Origin: Deinococcus sp.
Lineage (GTDB): Bacteria; Deinococcota; Deinococci; Deinococcales; Deinococcaceae
DNA length: 6,153 bases
Direction of reading: 5' to 3'
Assembly: GCA_028287665.1 (NCBI GenBank)
Contig: JAQBPF010000150.1
Location: 1 to 6,153 of the forward strand
The translations under genes were made by a program, and so were the position numbers. Shown piece after piece: positions 1-4,891 of the stretch; the first letter of the stretch is position 1; every line of letters starts with the position of its first letter. Under the pieces are notes generated by a model, which worked only from the letters and a program-made list of their open reading frames with translations, was not told where the DNA came from and did not search any database.

Positions 1-39
1 GCCTCCAAATGAAATCTGATGTCGCCTGAAACAAGCCCC

Positions 40-73
40 TTCAGTCGGTCAATAAATCTGTTCAGTCGTTCAA
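40..73. repeat. Pair of 13-bp direct repeats, 21-bp period
   Basis: TTCAGTCGGTCAA at 40-52 recurs as TTCAGTCGTTCAA at 61-73 (12 of 13 identical). The start-to-start distance is 21 bp, about two helical turns. They lie just beyond the 3' end of the carbonic anhydrase gene, in a stretch (1-103) where I see no coding region. They could be binding sites for a regulator of a gene lying off the left edge, or chance. The function is not known. Confidence 0.45.
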
Positions 74-103
74 GCTCTAGCGCCAATGGCAGCCCAGCTT
101 TAC

Positions 104-829
104 TCACACCATCAGGTCTTCTTCCTCAGTCAAGAAGTCCACTGCGCCGGAGCCGATCTCGTAGAACGCGCCGATGACGCGGATTCGGCCTGACTGTTCC
201 GAGGCGGCGATGTAGGGCGTCTGGCGCAGCATGTCGGCCTGATAGCGCACGTTGTTCAGCACGGCTTCGCGCATCCGGGCTTTTTTATCGCGGATAGACG
301 GCATGTTGCTCACGCAGGGCTGGATTTTTTCAATCAACTTCCGCAGATTCTCTGGTTCCTGAGCCACCTGTTCGGGAGGCAACAGGGCCGCCGCCACCGC
401 GCCGCAGCCCTCGTGGCCCAGCACCATGATCAGTTGGATATCCAGATGCTTGATGGCGTACTCCAGTGTGCCGAGGCCCGATTCGCCCACCACATTGCCC
501 GCCACACGAATCACGAACAGTTGACCCAGCCCCTGATCGAAGACCAGTTCGACGGGCACGCGGCTGTCGCTGCACGCCAGAATCGCGGCGTAGGGCGTCT
601 GGCGCATGATCTGGGCGCGGCGCTGGTTGGCTCCCACATCCGGGTTGCCGCCCTGCCCCGAAAAAAAGCGGGCGTTGCCGTCCTTGAGGGCCTGAATCGC
701 CGCTTCCGGCGTCTGAACATCGGCATGTTTGAGGCTGGCAATGTCTTGCATGCTGGCCCCCCGGCGCACCGCGTCCAGAATGCGGCGCTCCAGATCGGTT
801 GGGGGGTCGGTCGGGGTTGGGGCACTCAC
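104..829 (-). CDS. Beta-class carbonic anhydrase
   Basis: Predicted cytosolic zinc enzyme that interconverts CO2 and bicarbonate. With the start chosen here it has 241 residues, normal for the family. The beta-class signature is complete: CSDSR at residues 86-90, giving the Cys86 zinc ligand and the Asp88/Arg90 catalytic dyad, and HEGCGAV at 139-145, giving His139 and Cys142 as the other zinc ligands. No signal peptide or membrane segment is visible. An ATG at 895 is also in frame, but it has no Shine-Dalgarno or -10 box and its extra 22 residues are mostly a tandem LDPVH repeat encoded by duplicated promoter DNA. The GTG at 829 lies 7 nt downstream of TAGGAT, the layout of a leaderless start, so I prefer it. 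The gene diverges from the gene at 939. Function is certain at family level; the start is inferred. Confidence 0.93.
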   Translation of the reverse strand: MSAPTPTDPPTDLERRILDAVRRGASMQDIASLKHADVQTPEAAIQALKDGNARFFSGQGGNPDVGANQRRAQIMRQTPYAAILACSDSRVPVELVFDQGLGQLFVIRVAGNVVGESGLGTLEYAIKHLDIQLIMVLGHEGCGAVAAALLPPEQVAQEPENLRKLIEKIQPCVSNMPSIRDKKARMREAVLNNVRYQADMLRQTPYIAASEQSGRIRVIGAFYEIGSGAVDFLTEEEDLMV

Positions 830-836
830 GCCTTTT

Positions 837-842
837 ATCCTA
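837..842 (-). promoter_or_regulatory. Candidate -10 box of a leaderless carbonic anhydrase transcript
   Basis: On the minus strand TAGGAT is followed by 7 nt and then the GTG at 829. In Deinococcus, -10 boxes of the form TANNNT at this distance from a start codon are typical of leaderless mRNAs. No good TTGACA-like -35 is seen. The -35 position instead falls inside the 18-bp tandem repeats, which would suit an activator. Confidence 0.5.
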
Positions 843-852
843 AGAGAAGGCG

Positions 853-888
853 TGTGCACTGGGTCCAGAATGTGTACCGGGTCCAGAA
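853..888. repeat. Two tandem 18-bp direct repeats in the divergent promoter region
   Basis: TGTGCACTGGGTCCAGAA (853-870) is followed immediately by TGTGTACCGGGTCCAGAA (871-888), 16 of 18 bases identical with no gap. The block lies between the divergent starts at 829 and 939. The inner copy covers the expected -35 position of the carbonic anhydrase promoter. Adjacent direct repeats at this place suit a DNA-binding activator acting as a dimer. If the upstream ATG at 895 were used, the same DNA would encode a repeated LDPVH peptide. Confidence 0.65.
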
Positions 889-925
889 ACTGCATTCAGA
901 AACGGACTCTGTCTGCCCCGCCCGC

Positions 926-931
926 TATGCT
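926..931 (+). promoter_or_regulatory. Candidate -10 box, leaderless layout
   Basis: TATGCT is followed by 7 nt and the ATG at 939. No Shine-Dalgarno sequence precedes that ATG, so a leaderless transcript beginning at or next to the A of the start codon is the simplest reading. The -35 position holds only a weak match (cggact). Confidence 0.5.
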
Positions 932-938
932 GAAGCCC

Positions 939-1319
939 ATGATGGACGCGCTGGACCCCACCCAAGAACCGACGCTGGCTGAACTGCTGGAGCGGTATGC
1001 CATGTTGCGCGACACGATGCTGGGCCTGGAAGCCGAAAAGGAAACGTTGGGCCTCCAGATCAAAGCAGCGTTGCAAACGGGCAAGCAGGCCGAAACTGAG
1101 CTGTACCGCGCCACTCTCAAAGTATCGCGGCGGGTGGACTATCCTGTCGAACGCTTCCGGGAAGTTTTTGGAGATGCGGCGGCGCTGGAAGTCGCCACGA
1201 TTGACCGCAAGAAGGCGGATGCACTGGCACAGGCGGGCGACCTCGACCAGGACGCGCTGCGGAGTTTGGGCGTGGTGAAGGAAACGCAGGCACTGGTGCT
1301 GCAACCCAAAACGCGCTGA
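939..1319 (+). CDS. Small helical protein, distantly Gp157-like, function unknown
   Basis: A 126-residue soluble protein with no signal peptide, membrane segment or cysteine. Residues 12-47 (LAELLERYAMLRDTMLGLEA and onward) look like a helical hairpin or coiled coil. A TGKQAETELYRATLKVSRRV stretch (47-66) looks like a beta hairpin, and the C-terminal half is charged and helical. This order, a helical N-terminus then a short beta region after a conserved TG, recalls phage Gp157-type proteins, but the resemblance is weak and from memory. In-frame ATGs exist at 927, 939 and 942. I chose 939 because TATGCT ends exactly 7 nt before it; the 927 ATG lies within that box. Base composition matches the neighbours, so there is no sign of recent transfer. 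The coding frame is well supported and the function is unknown. Confidence 0.8.
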   Translation: MMDALDPTQEPTLAELLERYAMLRDTMLGLEAEKETLGLQIKAALQTGKQAETELYRATLKVSRRVDYPVERFREVFGDAAALEVATIDRKKADALAQAGDLDQDALRSLGVVKETQALVLQPKTR

Positions 1320-1383
1320 GGGCCGTTCTCTTCTGAAGCCCTGACCGCAGGAGAAGCGAACAGCCGGATCAACGGCGCTGCAC

Positions 1384-1411
1384 GGCCCATTGTCTTACCC
1401 CCAACTGGGCC
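1384..1411 (+). other. Inverted repeat after the 939-1319 gene
   Basis: GGCCCA (1384-1389) and TGGGCC (1406-1411) can form a 6-bp stem, extended by TTG/CAA inside with one bulged C. It lies 65 nt past the stop codon. No T-tract follows, so it is a poor intrinsic terminator and may be only an RNA hairpin. Confidence 0.3.
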
Positions 1412-1418
1412 TGTAACG

Positions 1419-1438
1419 CTCATCTCAGGTCAGATGAG
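1419..1438. promoter_or_regulatory. Candidate operator: perfect inverted repeat upstream of mqnP
   Basis: CTCATCT-CAGGTC-AGATGAG is a perfect 7-bp inverted repeat with a 6-bp centre. It ends 10 bp before the TATTCT box at 1449 and covers the expected -35 position. A dimeric repressor or activator site is the likely reading; an RNA hairpin is unlikely because the site lies upstream of the inferred transcription start. Confidence 0.4.
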
Positions 1439-1448
1439 AGCGGAGGCG

Positions 1449-1454
1449 TATTCT
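1449..1454 (+). promoter_or_regulatory. Candidate -10 box for mqnP
   Basis: TATTCT is followed by 9 nt and the ATG at 1464, so the transcript would have no leader or one of a few nucleotides. GGAGG lies 17 nt before the ATG, too far to act as a ribosome binding site, and an in-frame TGA at 1458-1460 excludes any earlier start. Confidence 0.4.
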
Positions 1455-1463
1455 GTTTGACGT

Positions 1464-2351
1464 ATGAACGCCGCCGCCCAAGTGAAGACCTACCTCGACC
1501 TTGTGAAATTTGAGCACACGGTCTTTGCCCTGCCGTTTGCCTATGCGGGGATGCTGTTGGCGAGCCTCGCCTTCAATGGCACGGGTTGGCCGGGCTGGAG
1601 CGTGCTGATCTGGGTCACAGTGGCGATGGCGGCGGCCCGCACGGCGGCGATGGGAGCCAACCGGGTTATCGACCGTTTTATCGATGCCGGAAATCCTCGC
1701 ACGGCAGGCCGCGAGGTTCCCAGCGGCAAAATCACGCCCGCACAGGCCTGGACGCTGGTGGTGGTCAGTCTGGTGGTCATGGGTTTCGCGGCGGCTCAAC
1801 TGAACCCGCTGTGCCTGCTGCTGATGCCGTTGGCCGTGGTGTTCCTGATCGGTTACCCCTACACCAAGCGCTTTACCTGGCTATGTCATGCGTGGCTCGG
1901 CATTACAGACGGCGCGGCAGCAGCAGGCGGGTGGATTGCCGTGACTGGACACTTCGCCCCTCCAGCGTGGCTGCTGTGGGCGGTGGTGGTGTTCTGGATG
2001 ATCGGCCTGGACGTGATCTATGCCACCATGGATTACGATTTTGATCGGCGCAACAACGTCAAAAGCATTCCGGTGCGTTTCGGCATTCCGCAGGCATTGA
2101 AAATCGCGGCAGGCAGCCACGCCCTGACCTTCTTGCTGCTGTTGGGCGTGGGTCTGGCCGTGGGGGCCAGCGGCTGGTATTACGTGGCGGCCTTGGTCAT
2201 GGGCGGCATCTTGCTGTACGAGCACCGCATCGTGAATCCCAACGACCTGACCCGCGCCAACGTGGCCTTTTTTGACGCCAACATGTGGCTGGCCCTGACC
2301 ATGCTGGCGGGCGTCATCGTGGATGTGGTGTGGCGCACCCTCAACGGATAA
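1464..2351 (+). CDS. mqnP: UbiA-family prenyltransferase, MqnP-like (menaquinone biosynthesis)
   Basis: An integral membrane enzyme of 295 residues, the usual length, predicted to join a polyprenyl diphosphate to the aromatic precursor of menaquinone. The first Asp-rich motif is [18 protein letters not shown] at residues 66-83, with Asn66, Asp70 and Asp74; the NPRTxxR tail is typical of this quinone branch. The second motif is [14 protein letters not shown] from residue 183, with Asp183, Tyr186, Asp190 and Asp194. Both bind the Mg-diphosphate. About eight hydrophobic segments are visible, including 20-37, 47-63 and several after residue 90. Deinococcus makes menaquinone by the futalosine route, which favours MqnP over UbiA proper; it is often named 4-hydroxybenzoate polyprenyltransferase in databases. 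The in-frame TGA at 1458 fixes the start at 1464. The next gene overlaps its 3' end, suggesting co-transcription. Family is certain; the pathway is inferred. Confidence 0.88.
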   Translation: MNAAAQVKTYLDLVKFEHTVFALPFAYAGMLLASLAFNGTGWPGWSVLIWVTVAMAAARTAAMGANRVIDRFIDAGNPRTAGREVPSGKITPAQAWTLVVVSLVVMGFAAAQLNPLCLLLMPLAVVFLIGYPYTKRFTWLCHAWLGITDGAAAAGGWIAVTGHFAPPAWLLWAVVVFWMIGLDVIYATMDYDFDRRNNVKSIPVRFGIPQALKIAAGSHALTFLLLLGVGLAVGASGWYYVAALVMGGILLYEHRIVNPNDLTRANVAFFDANMWLALTMLAGVIVDVVWRTLNG

Positions 2352-2644
2352 ACCGGGTCATCGTTCCCGATGAGATTCGCCTGGCCTTCGCAGAGGGCCA
2401 GGAACGCCACGCCCTGACCCTGCTGCTGCGGGAGCGCGACCGCCACGCCGCCGGATCACGCGCCTGGGCCGAACTGGAGCGCCTGAGCGGACTGGTGATG
2501 ATTCATATGCTGCGCGAAGTGGAAGGTACCTTTGCCCTGGAACGCGCCGATACGCTCCTTGACGCGCTGCCCGACGGCACGCCCCCAGTGCGCCGCGAAG
2601 ACCGTCCGACATTGGCCTGGCTGGACGCCGACCAGGAAGACTGA
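2330..2644 (+). CDS. Small hypothetical protein overlapping mqnP
   Basis: About 104 residues, not recognised. It is soluble and mostly helical, with an Arg-rich helical block ([12 protein letters not shown], then [20 protein letters not shown]), a Pro-rich turn ([12 protein letters not shown]) and an acidic end (DADQED). No cysteines or membrane segments are seen. The start is unclear. No ATG occurs near the point where conserved-looking sequence begins ([15 protein letters not shown]). In-frame choices are GTG at 2330, which overlaps mqnP by 22 bp and has a weak GGA 6 nt upstream, or ATG at 2285, overlapping by 67 bp. I chose 2330. The overlap implies translational coupling to mqnP. Codon use and the long frame support a real gene; the function is unknown. 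Confidence 0.7.
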   Translation: MAHPQRINRVIVPDEIRLAFAEGQERHALTLLLRERDRHAAGSRAWAELERLSGLVMIHMLREVEGTFALERADTLLDALPDGTPPVRREDRPTLAWLDADQED

Positions 2645-2679
2645 TTTCCGAAAAGCTGACGCCGACCCCAGCGGGCCGC

Positions 2680-2685
2680 TAGACT
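2680..2685 (+). promoter_or_regulatory. Candidate -10 box of a leaderless small ORF
   Basis: TAGACT is followed by 7 nt and the ATG at 2693. A weak -35 match, CTGACG at 2656-2661, lies 18 nt upstream. The same hexamer TAGACT precedes the response regulator start at 4119. Confidence 0.5.
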
Positions 2686-2692
2686 CCGAGCA

Positions 2693-2746
2693 ATGTCCGT
2701 CTCTGCTGCCCTGTCGCCTGCCCCCCCTGCCCCGGACGCCGCGTGA
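2693..2746 (+). CDS. 17-aa small ORF coupled to the next gene by GTGA
   Basis: The reading [17 protein letters not shown] has a start placed 7 nt after TAGACT, the layout of a leaderless mRNA. Its TGA stop at 2744-2746 overlaps the GTG start of the next gene at 2743 (GTGA), so ribosomes ending here could restart on the downstream gene. The peptide is Ala/Pro-rich with no known family. Its role would be translational coupling or leader-peptide control. The alternative is that it is the true N-terminus of the next gene: one extra C in the C7 run at 2721-2727 would fuse the two frames. Seen: box, ORF and overlap. Inferred: that it is translated. Confidence 0.5.
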   Translation: MSVSAALSPAPPAPDAA

Positions 2747-3195
2747 CACTGGAAAGTTCCGAAACCGAGTTCGCATCTCGCTATGCCGCCTGGGCCGCGG
2801 TGGGTCACGTCTATCCGCAGCGCGAAGGCAGCCCACTGCTGGAATTCTCAGCTGGAGGGCGGGTGCTGTATCTGTTTGACCGCAGCGGTCCTTACGCGGT
2901 GAAGCCCGGCCCAGCCCGCATAGTTGTGAACGGCATTCTCGACCTCACGCTGACCGAAACACGGCCCAGACGTGAGGGAGAGCGCGAGGAACTGACCGTG
3001 ATCGGGATTTCAGGTCTGGAGGGAGCAGGAGAAGTTCTGGAGGTCTCGCGCCGCTCCTGGGTCGTTCAGGCACGTCTGCCAATGGTCTTATCAAGCTTTA
3101 CGCCTTTGCCAGAAGCCCGCCCCGGAGACTGGGTGGCCTTCCGAACCCTGCCTTTATTGCACGGCTTTATGGTCGAACAGGACTTCCCCAGATAA
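2743..3195 (+). CDS. Conserved-looking hypothetical protein, 150 aa
   Basis: Not recognised. A soluble protein without cysteines, signal peptide or membrane segments. An N-terminal amphipathic stretch (residues 5-20) is followed by alternating hydrophobic segments that look like beta strands, among them [47 protein letters not shown] and [20 protein letters not shown], so a small beta barrel or sandwich is plausible. The only start that keeps the frame without an ATG upstream is the GTG at 2743, with a weak GGA 6 nt before it. That GTG overlaps the stop of the 17-codon ORF, so translation probably depends on coupling. If the C7 run hides a one-base sequencing error, the protein would instead begin at 2693 and have 167 residues. 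Confidence 0.75.
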   Translation: MTLESSETEFASRYAAWAAVGHVYPQREGSPLLEFSAGGRVLYLFDRSGPYAVKPGPARIVVNGILDLTLTETRPRREGEREELTVIGISGLEGAGEVLEVSRRSWVVQARLPMVLSSFTPLPEARPGDWVAFRTLPLLHGFMVEQDFPR

Positions 3196-3238
3196 CGTCA
3201 TTCCCGATCATCTGAACTGTTCCGGTTGGCGCGTTTCT

Positions 3239-3258
3239 GAAGAGTTCCTTTACTCTTC
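3239..3258. repeat. Perfect 7-bp inverted repeat, possible hairpin
   Basis: GAAGAGT-TCCTTT-ACTCTTC lies 44 nt past the stop of the 2743-3195 gene. Its stem is A/T-rich and the sequence after it is TGGGG rather than a T-run, so it is not a convincing terminator. It could be an operator or a weak RNA hairpin. Confidence 0.35.
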
Positions 3259-3327
3259 TGGGGTACTCTCATCGTGTACATCCTTCTCTTTTTGGCGTAC
3301 AGGGCCTTCAAGCAATCACTTTGGCTT

Positions 3328-3353
3328 GCCTCATGCTGTCTGAGGCTTTCTTA
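3328..3353 (+). terminator. Candidate intrinsic terminator
   Basis: GCCTCA-TGCTGTC-TGAGGC makes a 6-bp stem with a 7-nt loop, followed directly by TTTCTTA. This is the best terminator-like hairpin downstream of the 2743-3195 gene. The stem is short and the T-run is interrupted, so it may be only partly effective. Confidence 0.4.
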
Positions 3354-3424
3354 AGAATGGGCTGGTATGAGTAGATTATGAAAGTCATATTAAGCTGTTA
3401 GAACTTCGCCAGGGACCGGCTTTA

Positions 3425-3443
3425 CCTGAGTGCGGGACTCAGG
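3425..3443 (+). promoter_or_regulatory. Hairpin in the leader of the cyclase gene
   Basis: CCTGAGT-GCGGG-ACTCAGG is a perfect 7-bp stem with a 5-nt loop, ending 18 nt before the ATG at 3462 and just before the AGG ribosome binding site at 3451. As RNA it could affect access to that site; as DNA it could be an operator. The cyclase is the one complete gene here with a clear untranslated leader. Confidence 0.4.
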
Positions 3444-3461
3444 CATCATCAGGTCACTGTT

Positions 3462-4073
3462 ATGCCCACTGATCTGCTGTTGCCCCTGCCCACGCAGACC
3501 ACGCCCTCGCAACTGGCCTGCCTGGTGATGGTGGATCTGGTAGGCAGTACGCGGCTGGCACATCAGTTGCCGCTGGATCACTACGTGGGCCTGATGGCTG
3601 AATTTGTGCAGGTCATGATTCTGAGTTTCGAGGCACGCGGCGGTCAGGTGCTGCAACATCAGGGCGACGCAGTTTTGGGGCTGTGGCATGAGCAGCAGGT
3701 GAGCGCAGCTATTCTGGCCGCCCTTGAAGCCCATGAGCGGTCGGCCCGGCTCTCTCTGGCGGGCATGTTGGGCGTCAGTTTGAAGGTCAGGAGCGGCGTT
3801 GCCATGGGCCAGGTCATCACGGGCATGGTCGGCGGTCAACTGAGCGCCTACGGCCTTCCCGTCAACTACGCCTGCCGTCTGTGTGCAGCGGCGGAACCCG
3901 GCGAAACTTTGATCTGTGACACTGCCCAGAAGAGCGCACAGCTTGAGCAGGCCGACTATCAGCCCCGGCCTCTGCCCCCACTGCACGGATTCGACGCCGA
4001 GTGTCTGGCCTTTACCGCCCGTCTGCATCCCAACGGCACGCCGCAGACGGGCAGCCACATGAAAGCTGGTTAA
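3462..4073 (+). CDS. Single-domain class III nucleotidyl cyclase homologue
   Basis: A 203-residue soluble protein made of one cyclase homology domain (about residues 18-160) with no transducer, HAMP or membrane part. Class III cyclases turn a nucleoside triphosphate into a cyclic nucleotide. The metal-binding aspartates are in place: Asp25 in MVDLVGST and Asp69 in [10 protein letters not shown]. The transition-state pair is in [11 protein letters not shown], Asn135 and Arg139. The substrate-choosing positions are unusual: the Lys of KxxGD is Gln65, and the Asp/Thr four to three residues before the Asn is Leu132. It may use another nucleotide, have low activity or be regulatory. As these enzymes work as dimers, a homodimer is expected. 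The start is the ATG 8 nt after AGG (3451-3453). It lies 45 bp upstream of the response regulator on the same strand. Confidence 0.82.
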   Translation: MPTDLLLPLPTQTTPSQLACLVMVDLVGSTRLAHQLPLDHYVGLMAEFVQVMILSFEARGGQVLQHQGDAVLGLWHEQQVSAAILAALEAHERSARLSLAGMLGVSLKVRSGVAMGQVITGMVGGQLSAYGLPVNYACRLCAAAEPGETLICDTAQKSAQLEQADYQPRPLPPLHGFDAECLAFTARLHPNGTPQTGSHMKAG

Positions 4074-4087
4074 GCACACGGCGCGGC

Positions 4088-4099
4088 TTCTCATGAGAA
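4088..4099. promoter_or_regulatory. 12-bp perfect palindrome in the regulator promoter
   Basis: TTCTCATGAGAA is a perfect palindrome ending 7 bp before the TAGACT -10 box at 4107. It would lie between -35 and -10 (about -31 to -20 from a start at 4119), a classic repressor position. Its shape could suit a dimeric regulator, possibly including autoregulation. One such palindrome could arise by chance in 6 kb, so the position is the main argument. Confidence 0.4.
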
Positions 4100-4106
4100 C
4101 GCTCCA

Positions 4107-4112
4107 TAGACT
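4107..4112 (+). promoter_or_regulatory. Candidate -10 box of the response regulator
   Basis: TAGACT is followed by 6 nt and the ATG at 4119, and no Shine-Dalgarno sequence lies in front of that ATG, so a leaderless mRNA is likely. There is no TTGACA-like -35 at the expected distance. Confidence 0.5.
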
Positions 4113-4118
4113 GACCCT

Positions 4119-4796
4119 ATGGAACGCAAGCCGCTGGTCCTCGTTATTGAAGATGAGAAAGACATCGCCCGCTTTATTGAGCTTGAACTGGCCGCCGAAG
4201 GCTACGCCACCGAAGTTGCTTTTGACGGGGTCACTGGCCTCTCTAAATTCCGTGAAGTCAACCCCGACCTGGTTATTCTGGATCTGATGCTGCCTGTACT
4301 GGACGGCCTGGAAGTGGCCCGCCGCATTCGGAAAACCAGCAATACACCCATCATCATTCTGACCGCCAAAGACGGCATTCAGGACAAAGTAGAAGGGTTG
4401 GATAGTGGCGCCGACGACTACCTGATCAAGCCTTTTTCGATTGAAGAACTGCTGGCCCGTGTGCGTGCCCACCTGCGCCGCGTCAACCCTGCTGTAACCG
4501 GAGAAGTGCGTGTGGCCGATCTGGTCATGAATCTGGATGGCCGCGAAATCTTCCGGGGTGGACGGCGTGTGGAACTGAGCGCCAAGGAATTCGAGCTCCT
4601 TGAACTGTTGGCCCGCAACCCCGGCAAGGTGTTCAGCCGCTTTGAAATAGAGGAAAAAGTCTGGCCGGAATATACGGGCGGTAGCAACGTGGTAGACGTG
4701 TACATCGGCTACCTGCGCCGCAAGCTGGAAGAGGGCGGAGAGCGCCGCCTGATTCATACGGTACGCGGTGTAGGCTACGTGCTGCGCGAAGAATAA
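4119..4796 (+). CDS. drRRA: OmpR/PhoB-family response regulator, DrRRA-like
   Basis: A 225-residue two-component regulator. The receiver domain (about 5-120) has the acidic pair Glu11/Asp12, the phosphate-accepting Asp55 in LVILDLMLP, Thr82 in ILTAKD, Tyr101 and Lys104 in DYLIKPF. A winged-helix DNA-binding domain follows (about 130-223), with the recognition-helix region [15 protein letters not shown] and the final hairpin [11 protein letters not shown]. All catalytic residues are present and the length is normal. From memory it closely matches D. radiodurans DR_2418 (DrRRA), reported to be needed for radiation resistance through control of repair and antioxidant genes. The histidine kinase beginning at 4888 is its likely partner. 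The start ATG is leaderless-type, behind TAGACT. Family is certain; orthology is from recall and needs an alignment. Confidence 0.93.
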   Translation: MERKPLVLVIEDEKDIARFIELELAAEGYATEVAFDGVTGLSKFREVNPDLVILDLMLPVLDGLEVARRIRKTSNTPIIILTAKDGIQDKVEGLDSGADDYLIKPFSIEELLARVRAHLRRVNPAVTGEVRVADLVMNLDGREIFRGGRRVELSAKEFELLELLARNPGKVFSRFEIEEKVWPEYTGGSNVVDVYIGYLRRKLEEGGERRLIHTVRGVGYVLREE

Positions 4797-4815
4797 GCCT
4801 CACCTACGGGCGCGG

Positions 4816-4821
4816 TAGAGT
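4816..4821 (+). promoter_or_regulatory. Candidate -10 box ahead of the kinase small ORF
   Basis: TAGAGT is followed by exactly 7 nt (GGAGGGC) and the GTG at 4829. The position 17-18 nt further up has no -35 match. It suggests that the kinase has its own promoter in addition to read-through from the regulator gene. Confidence 0.4.
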
Positions 4822-4828
4822 GGAGGGC

Positions 4829-4891
4829 GTGATGTGTTTCCCCTCTGCCCGCCGCGTTGCCCGTATGTATAGTTATGGGTGGGCAGCGTGA
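4829..4891 (+). CDS. 20-aa small ORF coupled to the histidine kinase by GTGA
   Basis: The reading [20 protein letters not shown] has TGA at 4889-4891 overlapping the kinase GTG at 4888 (GTGA), the same layout as at 2693-2746. The start can be GTG 4829, 7 nt after TAGAGT as a leaderless mRNA, or the next codon ATG 4832, which has GGAGG 5 nt upstream as a good Shine-Dalgarno sequence; both give nearly the same basic peptide. It could couple or tune kinase translation. No family is recognised. A competing view is that TATAGT at 4868, inside it, is the real kinase -10 box. Confidence 0.45.
   Translation: MMCFPSARRVARMYSYGWAA
4868..4873 (+). promoter_or_regulatory. Possible -10 box close to the kinase start
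   Basis: TATAGT matches TATAAT at five of six bases. It ends 5 nt before an in-frame GTG at 4879 and 14 nt before GTG 4888. If active, it would give a near-leaderless kinase transcript and would compete with the coupled small-ORF model. Confidence 0.35.

Larger units (their letters stand above)
3196..3461. other. Non-coding gap, AT-richer, with hairpins and a probable promoter
   Basis: This 266-bp stretch holds no gene I can support and is noticeably richer in A/T than the flanking genes. It contains three perfect inverted repeats (3239-3258, 3328-3346, 3425-3443), listed separately, and AT-rich sequence at 3347-3395 that probably holds the promoter of the cyclase gene. One weak -35/-10 pair is TTAAGA (3351-3356), 17 nt, GATTAT (3374-3379). 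A 26-codon GTG ORF at 3274-3354 would encode a hydrophobic peptide but has no start signal. Confidence 0.55.

Noticed and set aside
830..895. Longer carbonic anhydrase starting at ATG 895
   Set aside because: There is no start signal before it, and the added residues come from the tandem DNA repeats. GTG 829 has a well-placed -10 box.
413..982. Plus-strand open frame opposite the carbonic anhydrase
   Set aside because: It is antisense to a complete beta-carbonic anhydrase with all active-site residues and shows no domain of its own.
3274..3354. 26-codon GTG ORF encoding a hydrophobic peptide (begins VYILLFLAYRAF)
   Set aside because: It has no Shine-Dalgarno sequence, the TACTCT box is at the wrong distance (4 nt), and the ORF runs through the terminator-like hairpin.
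3374..3392. TTATG-AAAGT-CATAT as a radiation/desiccation response motif
   Set aside because: The known motif has TTATG and CATAA separated by 7 bp; here the gap is 5 bp, the right arm is imperfect and only about 11 of 17 positions agree.
4093..4287. 64-codon ORF from the ATG inside the palindrome, overlapping the regulator
   Set aside because: It reads the regulator's DNA in another frame and lacks start signals; the regulator frame is certain.
3390..4757. Long open frame of 455 codons on the minus strand across the cyclase and regulator genes
   Set aside because: It lies antisense to two clearly recognisable genes, has no recognisable domains and a composition rich in Gln, His and Ala, as expected for the mirror of GC-rich coding DNA.
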